From the NCBI GenBank assembly GCA_024277475.1, contig JAJRVC010000410.1, forward strand, positions 1 to 17,273: a stretch of 17,273 bases of DNA. Reading direction: 5' to 3'. The DNA is from Deltaproteobacteria bacterium. GTDB lineage: Bacteria; Desulfobacterota; Desulfobacteria; Desulfobacterales; JAFDCJ01. The notes beneath the pieces were generated by a model. The model saw nothing but the letters and a program-made list of their open reading frames with translations, was not told where the DNA came from and made no database searches. Every line of letters starts with the position of its first letter. Position 1 is the stretch's first letter. Shown one piece after another: positions 1-7,200 of the stretch. The position numbers and the translations under genes are program-made.

Positions 1-1
1 G

Positions 2-352
2 GTGGCGGGCCTGCTGCTGGGGCGGCCCGGCTCGGAGGGACTGATCCCTTCCCGCTGGATCAGCGGCCTGGTGGGCGGCAACTCCCTGTGGGCCAACCTG
101 TTTGCCTCGGTGGTGGGGGCCTTTATGTACTTTGCTACCCTGACGGAAGTGCCCATTTTACAAGGGCTTTTGGGTGCCGGCATGGGAAAGGGGCCGGCCC
201 TGGCGCTGCTGCTGGCCGGCCCGGCCCTGAGCCTGCCCAACATGCTGGTGATTCGCAGCGTCATGGGCACCAAAAAGACGGTCGTATTTGTAAGCCTGGT
301 GGTGGTGATGGCCACCCTCAGCGGTTTGATTTTTGGCCGTTTTTTCGCCTAA
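2..352 (+). CDS. Permease, ArsP/YraQ (UPF0718) type, C-terminal part
   Basis: Only the last 116 or so residues lie in the window; the gene runs off the left edge, so the first codon here is not a real start. The fragment is strongly hydrophobic, with about three membrane segments (around residues 28-50, 64-86 and 92-114). The pattern 'FATLTEVPILQGLLGAGMGKG' split by 'ALALLLAGPALSLPNML' is typical of the C-terminal half of the predicted permease family that includes YraQ and ArsP, integral inner-membrane proteins of which some export organoarsenicals. The next gene encodes a small CxxC thioredoxin-like protein, and permeases of this family are often followed by one. That supports the assignment and hints at a thiol- or metalloid-linked substrate. 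The actual substrate cannot be read from this fragment. Confidence 0.75.
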   Translation: MAGLLLGRPGSEGLIPSRWISGLVGGNSLWANLFASVVGAFMYFATLTEVPILQGLLGAGMGKGPALALLLAGPALSLPNMLVIRSVMGTKKTVVFVSLVVVMATLSGLIFGRFFA

Positions 353-413
353 ATTCGCAACACCTCAGCCGCTAAGTACACAGATACATAAATACAGTAA
401 CGAAAAAATTGAG

Positions 414-513
414 GAATGGATTCTATGGATAGGTAAAAAAAAGAATATCGAATCCATTCAACTTTCAAAATAATGGGAGCTGAAAGATTATCTGAATTTT
501 TATATCGATAATC
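414..513. repeat. Two perfect inverted repeats in the permease-thioredoxin gap
   Basis: The 210-bp AT-rich gap holds two perfect inverted repeats. GAATGGATTC at 414-423 is repeated inverted as GAATCCATTC at 450-459 (10 bp arms, 26-nt spacer). GATTATC at 486-492 is repeated inverted as GATAATC at 507-513 (7 bp arms, 14-nt spacer). Neither has a terminator-like T run directly after it. They could be RNA hairpins, protein-binding sites or the remnant of a miniature repeat element. The sequence alone does not decide. Confidence 0.5.
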
Positions 514-562
514 ATCTGTGTAAATCAGTGTCCAATTCAAAATAAAAAGGGAGGAAAAAATT

Positions 563-796
563 ATGGAAATCAAAGTACTCGGACCCGGTTGTGCGAAATG
601 CTCACAGGCGGAAAAAGTCGTCACGGAAGCTGTAGCGGAAACCGGTGTGGACGCTCAAATCGAAAAAATAACGGACACCATGGAAATCGCCGGTTACGGC
701 GTGTTCGGCACCCCGGCGATCGTGATCGACGGTGAAGTCAAAAGCGTGGGCAAGGTCCCCAAAAAAGATCAGGTCAAAAGCTGGTTGAAACCGTAA
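563..796 (+). CDS. Small thioredoxin-like protein (redox-active disulfide protein 2 type)
   Basis: A 77-residue cytoplasmic protein without a signal peptide. It starts with beta strand 'MEIKVLGPG' followed by the redox motif C10-A-K-C13, and ends with 'GVFGTPAIVIDGEVKSVGKVP', which carries the cis-proline loop (TPA) of the thioredoxin fold. Length and motif match the small glutaredoxin-like group known from archaeal MTH895 and Thermotoga TM0996, often named redox-active disulfide protein 2. The start is supported by a strong ribosome binding site (GGGAGG about 7-8 nt upstream of ATG). It lies 210 bp downstream of the permease in the same direction. These two genes commonly occur together, so it may deliver reductant or a thiol-bound ligand to the permease; this role is inferred. 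Confidence 0.9.
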   Translation: MEIKVLGPGCAKCSQAEKVVTEAVAETGVDAQIEKITDTMEIAGYGVFGTPAIVIDGEVKSVGKVPKKDQVKSWLKP

Positions 797-988
797 AAGC
801 CCCACCGTCGACCGCCCGGACATGGATGATGATTAAACCGGGCGCTTTGGTAGCCGGCGACCGAGGTCGTATGAAACTCCGCCTGACCGGAATAGAGAAT
901 TGATTGAACATCGAATATTGATGACGCTGCGCTTTATCTATTTTAAAACAAGCGAACCGCAGAATTTTGAAGAATTGAATCACTGTGC

Positions 989-1012
989 TCTGTCTTTTTT
1001 TAAATAGACAGA
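989..1012. repeat. Inverted repeat, 7-bp arms
   Basis: TCTGTCT at 989-995 is repeated inverted as AGACAGA at 1006-1012, around a 10-nt T/A-rich loop. It could form a hairpin but has no T tract after it on either strand that would make it a clear terminator. Confidence 0.4.
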
Positions 1013-1021
1013 ATGCATTCA

Positions 1022-1063
1022 TTCGACGTTCGATGTTGGGTGTTCGATGTTCGACGTTCATCA
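1022..1063. repeat. Degenerate 7-bp tandem repeat (TTCGAYG units)
   Basis: Six successive 7-base units: TTCGACG, TTCGATG, TTGGGTG, TTCGATG, TTCGACG, TTCATCA. Units 1 and 5, and 2 and 4, are identical, so the array is also symmetric in unit order. A complementary-strand style (TGAACGT, TGAACCT) recurs about 70 bp further on. Short GTTCGATGTTCGACGTTC-like arrays are familiar from intergenic regions of sulfate-reducing Deltaproteobacteria, which is general recollection rather than a search result. Confidence 0.65.
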
Positions 1064-1249
1064 GTTTCTTTTTAGATTTGAGCGGCCGTCCTCCTGGGGC
1101 AGGTAAACTTTTCAGGCCGGCGGCAGCACTGAACGTTGAACCTCTGAACCTGAAACTGCTTATATTTTTTTAACCGACGTTTTTAAGGCCCCAATTTATG
1201 GTCGCACAAAACGCCCAGTCCAACATAATTTTTTAATTGGAGGTGTATC

Positions 1250-1858
1250 ATGCAGGATTTTCAAGAACTTTTCGAAATTGGATTAAATTTTCACGGACAC
1301 AAATGCCCGGCCATGCCCATGGGGCTCAAAGCCGGCCTGGCCGCCATGCAGGCGCTGGGGGTAGAACGCTCAAAGGACAAGGAGCTTTACATCAAATCTG
1401 AAACCGGCAAAGGCCATGCCGCCGGCTGTTTTCTCGATGGCATTATGACGGCCACCGGCTGCACCTACGGCAAATCCAACATCGAAAAATTGTATTACAA
1501 CAAGATGGCCTTTACCCTGATCGACGCCAAAACCGGCAAAGCTGTGCGGGTGTCACTGAAACCTGATTTTTTTGAAATGGCGCTCAACTCCCCCTTTGTA
1601 CAGAAACGCAAGGCCGGGGTGCCGCCCCAGGACATCGAACCGGAAATCACCGATCCGCTGGTGGACCGTATCAAGGGACTGCCCGATTCCAGGTTTCTCG
1701 ATATTGGCGAAGTCCACACGGTCGATTTTAAAGCGGGCAAGGGGATTTTCGAAGTCAAACGTTGTCAAAGCTGCGGTGAGGTGACCTTTGTCAATAAACT
1801 GCGGCTGTCTCCGGACGGCAAAGTGGTCTGTATCGGCTGCTCGGGATACGGTGAATGA
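1250..1858 (+). CDS. FmdE-family protein with C-terminal zinc ribbon
   Basis: A 202-residue soluble protein. The N-terminal domain carries the FmdE (formylmethanofuran dehydrogenase subunit E, PF02663) signature: '[12 protein letters not shown]' at 14-25 with H15, H17 and C19, then C60 and '[11 protein letters not shown]' with C71, which together are likely metal ligands. The tail has two CxxC pairs (C172/C175 and C194/C197), a zinc-ribbon. Despite its name the family is widespread in bacteria without methanofuran, and is often found near molybdenum/tungsten enzymes or metal transport genes; the reaction is unknown. The start is supported by GGAGG six bases upstream of ATG. It stands between the thioredoxin-like gene and a TauE transporter, both in the same direction but each separated by repeat-bearing gaps, so co-transcription is uncertain. 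Confidence 0.9.
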   Translation: MQDFQELFEIGLNFHGHKCPAMPMGLKAGLAAMQALGVERSKDKELYIKSETGKGHAAGCFLDGIMTATGCTYGKSNIEKLYYNKMAFTLIDAKTGKAVRVSLKPDFFEMALNSPFVQKRKAGVPPQDIEPEITDPLVDRIKGLPDSRFLDIGEVHTVDFKAGKGIFEVKRCQSCGEVTFVNKLRLSPDGKVVCIGCSGYGE

Positions 1859-1884
1859 GGCTTGGCGATCAAGCCATAGGGCGA

Positions 1885-1917
1885 CTACCTGGTTTCCATC
1901 CATAAATGGCCCTTTTT
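1885..1917 (+). terminator. Possible weak terminator after the FmdE gene
   Basis: GCCCTTTTTT at about 1908-1917 is preceded by AGGGC near 1877-1881, which could pair with GCCCT across a long loop. The short stem and long loop make this a weak terminator candidate. A second small hairpin, GGCTTG-GCGAT-CAAGCC, lies at 1859-1875 directly after the stop codon. Confidence 0.25.
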
Positions 1918-1922
1918 TCTCT

Positions 1923-1940
1923 GAGCGGGGATCCCCGCTC
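1923..1940. repeat. Perfect 18-bp palindrome
   Basis: GAGCGGGGATCCCCGCTC is fully self-complementary with no spacer. It lies 66 bp before the TauE start codon and could be a dimeric regulator's operator or part of a hairpin. No T run follows on the + strand. Confidence 0.5.
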
Positions 1941-2005
1941 CGCTACGACCGGCTAAGCTTGCCCGGGTCAGGGCGGGCGTCCATCGAAAAGTGAGGTAAC
2001 TTATT

Positions 2006-2758
2006 ATGATACTTGTGGCGGTTACGCTGGTTATTTTTGTGCTGGGATTTATTTTTTCCATGCTGGGATTGGGCGGTGCCATGCTGTATATCCCCGTTTT
2101 TCACTGGTTCGGATATGATTTTAAATCAGTGGCAATCCCCACCGGGCTTTTGTTAAACGGCATCACCGCCCTGTCGGCGGCTATATTCTACCTGCGCGCT
2201 AAAATGGTGGATGTCAAGGGCTCTATTCCTCTGGTCATTACATCTTTTATCGGTGCACCGCTGGGAGCCTATTTCACCAAAATGGTGCCGACGCACACGC
2301 TGATTCTGCTTTTTGCCATCGCCATGGTTTTTGCCGGCGGCCGCATGCTGATGACCTCGGCAAAGCCGGACAAAGAAAAAATGATGGCCCTGAATATGCG
2401 CATGTTGCTGATGAGCATCGGCGGTCTTTTTATCGGTTTTATCGCCGGGCTGCTGGGAGTAGGGGGCGGTTTTCTATTTGTTCCCATGATGCTGGCCATG
2501 GGATACCCCACCAAGCAGGCCGCCGCCACCAGCGCCTTTGTGGTCATATTTTCATCGTTTTCAGGCTTTGTCGGTCATATCGCCGAAGGGCATTTCAACT
2601 GGCCTTTGATGATCGCAACCTCCATTGTCGTGATAATCGGATCACAAATTGGGGCCAAGGTCATGAAGGAGAAGATGAAATCCAGATGGATCAAGCAGAT
2701 GTTTGCGGTAATTTTACTGGGTGTGGCGGTGAAACTGCTCTGGAAACTGTTTTTGTAG
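2006..2758 (+). CDS. TauE/SafE family sulfite/sulfonate exporter-like permease
   Basis: A 250-residue integral membrane protein with about eight hydrophobic segments. It shows the internal duplication of the TauE/SafE (DUF81) family: 'GLGGAMLYIP' at 21-30 in the first half and 'GVGGGFLFVP' at 151-160 in the second. Length is usual for the family. Members export or import sulfite, sulfoacetate, taurine-derived or other organosulfur anions, but the substrate cannot be deduced here. A short loop rich in charge (around 119-130) joins the two halves. The start ATG has GAGG about ten bases upstream, an average ribosome binding site. The gene is convergent with the response regulator gene downstream and is the second TauE-type gene of this window; the other lies at 6154-7200 on the opposite strand. 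Confidence 0.92.
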   Translation: MILVAVTLVIFVLGFIFSMLGLGGAMLYIPVFHWFGYDFKSVAIPTGLLLNGITALSAAIFYLRAKMVDVKGSIPLVITSFIGAPLGAYFTKMVPTHTLILLFAIAMVFAGGRMLMTSAKPDKEKMMALNMRMLLMSIGGLFIGFIAGLLGVGGGFLFVPMMLAMGYPTKQAAATSAFVVIFSSFSGFVGHIAEGHFNWPLMIATSIVVIIGSQIGAKVMKEKMKSRWIKQMFAVILLGVAVKLLWKLFL

Positions 2759-2900
2759 TGTGCATTCAAAAGCCGGCTTCATACCCATACCCCTTGTCAG
2801 TGCCGGACGAAAAACCCAAAAGGGCCGTTGATGCCTGCCGGATGTCCGCCAGGTGGTGGATAGGGTAAATAAACATAGCCGCCCAGATACGTCAGATGGA

Positions 2901-2949
2901 CCGGATTCATAGATCCGGGGTCACGACTATCTGCGATATTGCATCGCAG
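2901..2949. terminator. Pair of hairpins between convergent genes
   Basis: CCGGAT-TCATAG-ATCCGG (2901-2918) and CTGCGAT-ATTGC-ATCGCAG (2931-2949) are two perfect inverted repeats with short loops, in the gap between the converging TauE and response regulator genes. Their location suits transcription end or mRNA 3' protection in both directions. Neither is followed by a clear T tract, so the terminator call is tentative. Confidence 0.4.
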
Positions 2950-2951
2950 CC

Positions 2952-3323
2952 CTATTTCCCCTCACTTATTAATCTCTGAACGCAGGCCTTTAGGTCTGCA
3001 AGCTTTACCGGCTTTGCAAAAAAATCATCCGCACTTTTACGAAAGGCTTCGACGGCGGCATCCAGGCTTGCATACGCGGTAATCATTATAACTTTTACGT
3101 CCGGATGCTTTTCTTTTATGGTTTTTAAAATCTCCATGCCGTCAATATCCCGCATTTTCAAATCGGTTATCACGACATCAAAACTTTCTTCCGTTAACCT
3201 GGCCAGGGCCGGTTCTGCATCTAAAAAAGTTTCTACCTGATACCCATCCTTTTCAAATGATGCCCTTATCATCTTACCGACAATATTTTCGTCATCAATC
3301 ACCATGATTCTATGCTCGTTCAT
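2952..3323 (-). CDS. Single-domain response regulator (CheY-like receiver)
   Basis: About 123 residues: a receiver domain and no output domain. Key residues are all present: acidic pair D10/D11 ('VIDDEN'), phosphoacceptor D54 ('VVITDLKM'), T82 ('IMITAYA') and K105 ('FFAKPVK'). The ATG at 3323 is preferred over an upstream GTG at 3329 because AAAGGAGG sits six bases before the ATG and the GTG would be too close to it. The gene overlaps the end of the histidine kinase gene by 14 bp, so the two are translationally coupled and form a cognate pair. With no DNA-binding domain, the regulator must act by protein contact or phosphorelay; its target is unknown. Confidence 0.92.
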   Translation of the reverse strand: MNEHRIMVIDDENIVGKMIRASFEKDGYQVETFLDAEPALARLTEESFDVVITDLKMRDIDGMEILKTIKEKHPDVKVIMITAYASLDAAVEAFRKSADDFFAKPVKLADLKACVQRLISEGK

Positions 3324-4728
3324 TTTCACCCTCCTTTGGTTTAGAAACGGGTAATTCTATCGTAAAAATAGTTCCGCCTCCCATATGGCTGTTTACATAT
3401 ATTTTGCCCTTATGTTTTTTTATAATACCATAACTGATCGACAGACCCAGTCCCGTCCCTTTTGTTCCCTTGGTACTGAAAAAAGGATCGAAAATATGCG
3501 TTAAAAATTCGGGGGAAATTCCCTTGCCGCTATCCGCTATTTCAATTTTAACAAAATCCCGGTCTTCAGCTAAGCTTGTCCTGATGCAGATCTCACCTCC
3601 GTCCGGCATGGCGTGGATGGCATTGGTTAACAAATTTATCAGTACTTCCTGGATCTTGTCTTCATCGATAAAAACAGGAGGCAACCCTTCTGCAAGATCC
3701 AATTTGCTTTCAATCCTGGAAACATCAAACATATTTTGGACCAGCTTGAGAGAATTTTTTGTGACTCCGTCAATAGCCGTTATTTTAAAATCCGATTCCT
3801 TGGCTCTGGAAAAATCCAAAAGATTCAGCACAATTTTCCTTATTCTTTCGCATTCCTCCAAAACGGTTTGCATGTAATCAACCCTGTCTTCTTTGCTAAG
3901 GCCATCGTAAAGCTCCAGGTATGTCTGGGCGACCATCGATATGTTATTGAGCGGATTGCCCAGTTCATGGGCGACGCCCGCCGTGAGAATTCCCAAAGAG
4001 GCCAATTTTCGCGATTGTACCAGCTGTTCCTGGTCGTTTTTCAGCTCTTCACACATCGAATTAATCGCCCTCATGCAGGAGCCCATTTCATTTGTGGGTA
4101 TATCGCCCTCTAGGGTTACAAAGTCACCCCCGGCAATGGAATTTGCGGTCTCTTCGATTCTTCGAATCGACTTGAACATTTTAGAAAAAAACAGGTAACT
4201 GCTGGCAATGGCCAAAACAATTGCTGCGCAAACAAAATAAAACAACTCCCTTCTTGAAGCCAGAATAATGTCATTAACTTTTTCTCTCTCAAGATTTACG
4301 ATGCTTTCGGAAAGTAATCTTAAATCCCTTCCGGCATCGCGCAACGCTATTTGCATATCAACATTATGATTACCGGACCCACCTGTTTTTTGAATTAAGT
4401 TAGCATATCTCAAAAAACCGGCGTTAAACTTCCTGAAGTTTTCCGCACCGATGACCTTCGTGATTTGAGGCTTCAGATGTTCAATTATAAGCACGCTTTC
4501 CTGCAGTTGTTTTTTTATCGATGAAAGGGCCGATTCATCCTCATAGAGAAAGTAGTTTTTTTCAGAAAGCCTCATTTTGAGAAAAGAGGCATTAAGGCTG
4601 TCCGCTATTTCAACAAAGTCCAACTTGGCAAGGACAAGATCGAATTTATGATAAAAAATACCGTATACCAGACCGATTAAAATAATTGTCAGGGTATTGC
4701 CAATAATGATTTTATGCACCAGCTTCAT
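3310..4728 (-). CDS. Sensor histidine kinase with HAMP domain
   Basis: A 472-residue membrane-bound kinase. TM1 is at about 7-26, a predicted periplasmic helical sensor region at 27-160, and TM2 at about 162-183. A HAMP linker (184-235) follows, then the dimerisation domain with phosphoacceptor H254 in 'AGVAHELGNPLNNI', and a HATPase domain with N-box N365/N369, G1 'DSGKG' (399-403), F-box 'FDPFFSTK' and G2 'GTGLGL' (424-429). The H-box and HATPase are of the NtrB/ZraS-like type. The sensor region resembles four-helix ligand domains; the ligand is unknown. It lies 66 bp downstream of the kinase-like gene and overlaps the receiver gene, so it is probably part of one - strand operon running from the TauE gene at 7200. 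The signal may therefore relate to sulfur-anion or envelope stress (inference). Confidence 0.93.
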   Translation of the reverse strand: MKLVHKIIIGNTLTIILIGLVYGIFYHKFDLVLAKLDFVEIADSLNASFLKMRLSEKNYFLYEDESALSSIKKQLQESVLIIEHLKPQITKVIGAENFRKFNAGFLRYANLIQKTGGSGNHNVDMQIALRDAGRDLRLLSESIVNLEREKVNDIILASRRELFYFVCAAIVLAIASSYLFFSKMFKSIRRIEETANSIAGGDFVTLEGDIPTNEMGSCMRAINSMCEELKNDQEQLVQSRKLASLGILTAGVAHELGNPLNNISMVAQTYLELYDGLSKEDRVDYMQTVLEECERIRKIVLNLLDFSRAKESDFKITAIDGVTKNSLKLVQNMFDVSRIESKLDLAEGLPPVFIDEDKIQEVLINLLTNAIHAMPDGGEICIRTSLAEDRDFVKIEIADSGKGISPEFLTHIFDPFFSTKGTKGTGLGLSISYGIIKKHKGKIYVNSHMGGGTIFTIELPVSKPKEGENERA

Positions 4729-4794
4729 GGTTCTTCCGAATGGGATATCCGCCTCCGAGACGTCGGTTGTGTATATGACGGGTTTGAAACCCAG

Positions 4795-5592
4795 CTAGTA
4801 AACGGGTATGACATCCACCCGCACCTCTTCCACCCCGGGAATTTCCATCAGGATTGTTTGGATATCATCCGTCAAGGCCTCTTCCTGTTTTAAACTTCGT
4901 TTTATGTGAACAATCACCGTGTGGTTTTCAACAGACACCTCGACATCCGAATAAAAATTCATCAAGTCAGACTTCACCTTTGCGGCCAGGCTTTCATTCA
5001 GCAGGATTTGCCGTGACTCAGCTGTGGTTTGAAAAGAAGGCAACCGCACCGAGGAAAGCACCTTTTCGACTGCGTCATCGATGGTCAATCTGCCGATGAC
5101 CAGGCTAAGATCATACTGACTGAGATCCCAAGGGTCTTTGTCGTGGAAGTACAGGGCCCATTTTTTTCGTTCTTTATCAAATTTTTTAATGATTTTAAGG
5201 GCTTCCGTCTTTGAAATTTTTTCCCTCTGCCGGACGACCTGCACACGCTCCTCTAAGGTCGCGGAAATCATAACCCTGAGAATATTTGGAATGCCTTCCA
5301 GCAAAAAATGTCCGGCCAGGGCATGGTAGACCACGTTGTCTTTTGCTGCATATTCCAGCAAGGCTGCGCGGATGTACGCAATGTATTTCTTTTTGCCGTA
5401 GCTGAAACGACCAAAAAGTGACGGTGCGTTTTCAATAGCCCGCCGCAGCCAGTTTTCCGGAATATCAAATTCTTGTGAAGCCAGGCTGATAACCTCTTCG
5501 GAGATACAAGTGTAATTCAGCTCATGGGCCACCCGTTCTGCGATCATTTTGCCATGGCTGTAGGACGCTCGGGAAATGGCTATGATAGACAT
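4795..5592 (-). CDS. Cytidylate kinase-like (AAK6) protein with C-terminal BON-like domain
   Basis: 265 residues. Residues 1 to about 185 match the cytidylate-kinase-like family: N-terminal 'IAISRASYSHGKMIAERVA', then 'NVVYHALAGHFLL' and 'YDLSLVIGRLTIDDAV'. The P-loop is unusual: where relatives have a GSGG-type loop after 'ISRxY', this protein has SYSHGK (10-15). Residues 195-265 look like a BON-type alpha/beta domain, ending 'IPGVEEVRVDVIPVY'. True CMP kinases phosphorylate CMP/dCMP. Members of this divergent family have no proven reaction and recur near TauE, DUF1634 and signalling genes in anaerobes, so a nucleotide-sensing or regulatory role is more likely than housekeeping CMP kinase. 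The start has an excellent ribosome binding site (AAAGGAGG, five bases before ATG). A 132-bp gap separates it from the DUF1634-like gene upstream. Confidence 0.85.
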   Translation of the reverse strand: MSIIAISRASYSHGKMIAERVAHELNYTCISEEVISLASQEFDIPENWLRRAIENAPSLFGRFSYGKKKYIAYIRAALLEYAAKDNVVYHALAGHFLLEGIPNILRVMISATLEERVQVVRQREKISKTEALKIIKKFDKERKKWALYFHDKDPWDLSQYDLSLVIGRLTIDDAVEKVLSSVRLPSFQTTAESRQILLNESLAAKVKSDLMNFYSDVEVSVENHTVIVHIKRSLKQEEALTDDIQTILMEIPGVEEVRVDVIPVY

Positions 5593-5724
5593 GCAGACCT
5601 CCTTTGTTTACCCTAAAGTAATCCGTTTAAGACTCAACGGCAATCATCACTTGACAATCTCGGAAAAAGTCAAAATTTACAGACACACCCACCCGGTATC
5701 ATTTAAAAACTGTGGAGGGTTTGA

Positions 5725-6144
5725 TTAGTCCATGGGAACCAGACCCAGCACCCCGATCATGACGATGATACCAGCCGTCAGGGCCAACGATGCATACAAC
5801 CAGTCGCGCTGCCTGAAAAGGACCGCCGAAGAAAGAAACAGCGCCGGCACCACTGAAAAAACGGCCAGCGAAATCCCCAGGGCGGTCAGGCCGTCACCGG
5901 TCGTCAAATGAGCGAGGTACCAGTGCCCCATCGGCAATGAACCCGTTGCGCCTTTCCAGATCTGAAGCGGAGATTCCCCCTTCCAGGTTGTCGACAGCCA
6001 ATATGAGACGGGGATGAAGTTGTCCCCCAGAAAGGCCAGTATGGAGCCGACAATTACAAGAATCGAGCCCGTCAGGACCCCCCAGTAAAGGATTCCACCA
6101 TAAATTAGACCCGCAAGCGGCGGTTTCGGTTTTTCTTCTTTCAC
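5725..6144 (-). CDS. DUF1634-like small membrane protein
   Basis: 139 residues with three or four hydrophobic segments (about 14-39, 84-108 and 114-136) and a polar loop between the first and second. The pattern 'LTTGDGLTALGISLAVFSV' followed by 'RQRDWLYASLALTAG' resembles DUF1634 proteins, which typically accompany TauE/SafE permeases; that is exactly the context here. Translation starts at GTG (6144) with AGGAGG five or six bases upstream. That ribosome binding site overlaps the stop codon of the TauE gene (9-bp gap), so the two are probably translationally coupled. The protein likely forms a complex with, or modulates, the TauE permease (inference from context). The family match is by pattern only and should be treated as probable. 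Confidence 0.75.
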   Translation of the reverse strand: MKEEKPKPPLAGLIYGGILYWGVLTGSILVIVGSILAFLGDNFIPVSYWLSTTWKGESPLQIWKGATGSLPMGHWYLAHLTTGDGLTALGISLAVFSVVPALFLSSAVLFRQRDWLYASLALTAGIIVMIGVLGLVPMD

Positions 6145-6153
6145 GGCTGCCTC

Positions 6154-7200
6154 CTATAAAATGGGTATGTCAATCCCCAGCGCCCCCTCCAGCCCGCGTG
6201 CGATCAACTTAATCGAAGAAAACAGCAGGATAAAAATCAAAATTTTTCTCACGAAAGCGGCTCTGATCCGAATTAAAAGATGCGCTCCTAAAATACCACC
6301 GACAACATGTCCCAGCATCCATGGAGCGGCCAGGATGGCAATCATCGCTCCATAGGTGATATATGCCCAGATTGCCGTAGCATCGCTTATGGCCAACAAG
6401 ACCCCGCTGGATGCGGCCGCGATCTTAACCGGCGCCATCATAACAAGGTTAAGCGTTGCGGTCAAAAACGCCCCGCCCCCCATGCCGAAAAATCCCCCGA
6501 TAAAACCAAGCAGGATAAAAATAAGTCCGCCGGGAAGGGCCCTAACGAGCTGGTAATTAACCACTTTACCCATGGATTGTTCCCAGTAGGAACCCCTTAG
6601 TTTCAACCTGAGGGAAAAGGAATCGATCCTTTTGGGTTCGGGATACTCCGTTTTACCGCCCCCGGTAAATAAAAAATAAGCGATAACAAGCATGAGGGCA
6701 CCCAGTGACAGACGAACAAAACCATCTCCTACGGCCCCCATTACATCGTGTAAATAGATGGCACAGACACTGCCCGCCAGGGCGCCAATCGTGATGGGAA
6801 CCGCACAGAAAAAAGTGACCCTGATGTTGGCAAGTTTGGTCTTCATAAAAGGGCCGGAAGAAATCAAGCCGCCGAACATGGCCACCACCAATCCGGTCGC
6901 CCGTATCACCAGGCTGTCCATGGAGGTAAAGCCCAACATAATGGGTGTAAATATAACCCCTCCGCCGATGCCGGCGATAACAGCGATTATCGCGATGGCG
7001 GTACTTACCAGGAAGGACCCGACGATGATAAGCCACATGGAAAAGGGGTCGAGAACCTGGGTGCCCTGAACTTTTGAAAATACCACCATAACAATATAGC
7101 CACCGACGACCAGCATAATCAGTATGCTCAACTCCGGAACACTGGTAACCAATGACCAAAGTCTACCCTTGCTTCTGCGGCTGTCCTTTATTTTTTGCAT
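6154..7200 (-). CDS. TauE/SafE family permease, long form with extra N-terminal helix
   Basis: 348 residues, about 100 longer than the other TauE protein in this window. An extra N-terminal transmembrane helix (about 24-42) precedes the duplicated TauE core. The first half has 'AGIGGGVIFTP' (76-86), the second 'GFFGMGGGAF' (236-245). A hydrophilic loop of about 40 residues (181-222) rich in charge links the halves. The family transports sulfite or other sulfur-containing anions; the substrate is not known here. It is the first gene of a - strand group with a DUF1634-like partner, a kinase-like protein and a two-component pair. A ribosome binding site (AGGA near the ATG, GGAGG further out) is preceded by a conspicuous hairpin (7218-7255), which could control translation or bind a regulator. 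Confidence 0.92.
   Translation of the reverse strand: MQKIKDSRRSKGRLWSLVTSVPELSILIMLVVGGYIVMVVFSKVQGTQVLDPFSMWLIIVGSFLVSTAIAIIAVIAGIGGGVIFTPIMLGFTSMDSLVIRATGLVVAMFGGLISSGPFMKTKLANIRVTFFCAVPITIGALAGSVCAIYLHDVMGAVGDGFVRLSLGALMLVIAYFLFTGGGKTEYPEPKRIDSFSLRLKLRGSYWEQSMGKVVNYQLVRALPGGLIFILLGFIGGFFGMGGGAFLTATLNLVMMAPVKIAAASSGVLLAISDATAIWAYITYGAMIAILAAPWMLGHVVGGILGAHLLIRIRAAFVRKILIFILLFSSIKLIARGLEGALGIDIPIL

Larger units (their letters stand above)
797..1249. other. 453-bp intergenic region, no gene supported
   Basis: No convincing coding region is present; short open frames here lack a good ribosome binding site and recognisable protein sequence. The stretch contains an inverted repeat (989-1012), a degenerate heptamer tandem repeat (1022-1063) and a second GAAC-rich degenerate repeat around 1129-1158. 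A weak promoter-like TATATT lies at 1161-1166 without a clear -35 box. The last 10-15 bases hold the ribosome binding site of the FmdE gene. Confidence 0.6.

Noticed and set aside
1022..1063. CRISPR array
   Set aside because: Units are 7 bp, contiguous and degenerate, with no spacers and no cas genes nearby.
985..1173. Small open frames at 774-1061 (-) and 985-1173 (+)
   Set aside because: They are produced by the heptamer repeat and surrounding AT-rich DNA, have no ribosome binding site and do not resemble a protein family.
3324..3329. GTG at 3329 as start of the response regulator
   Set aside because: The ribosome binding site AAAGGAGG is immediately adjacent to this GTG, leaving no spacing, but is six bases from the ATG at 3323.
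4765..4794. GGGTTTGAAACCC palindrome after the kinase-like gene as a terminator
   Set aside because: The stem is short, there is no T tract after it on the - strand, and the histidine kinase gene follows in the same direction.
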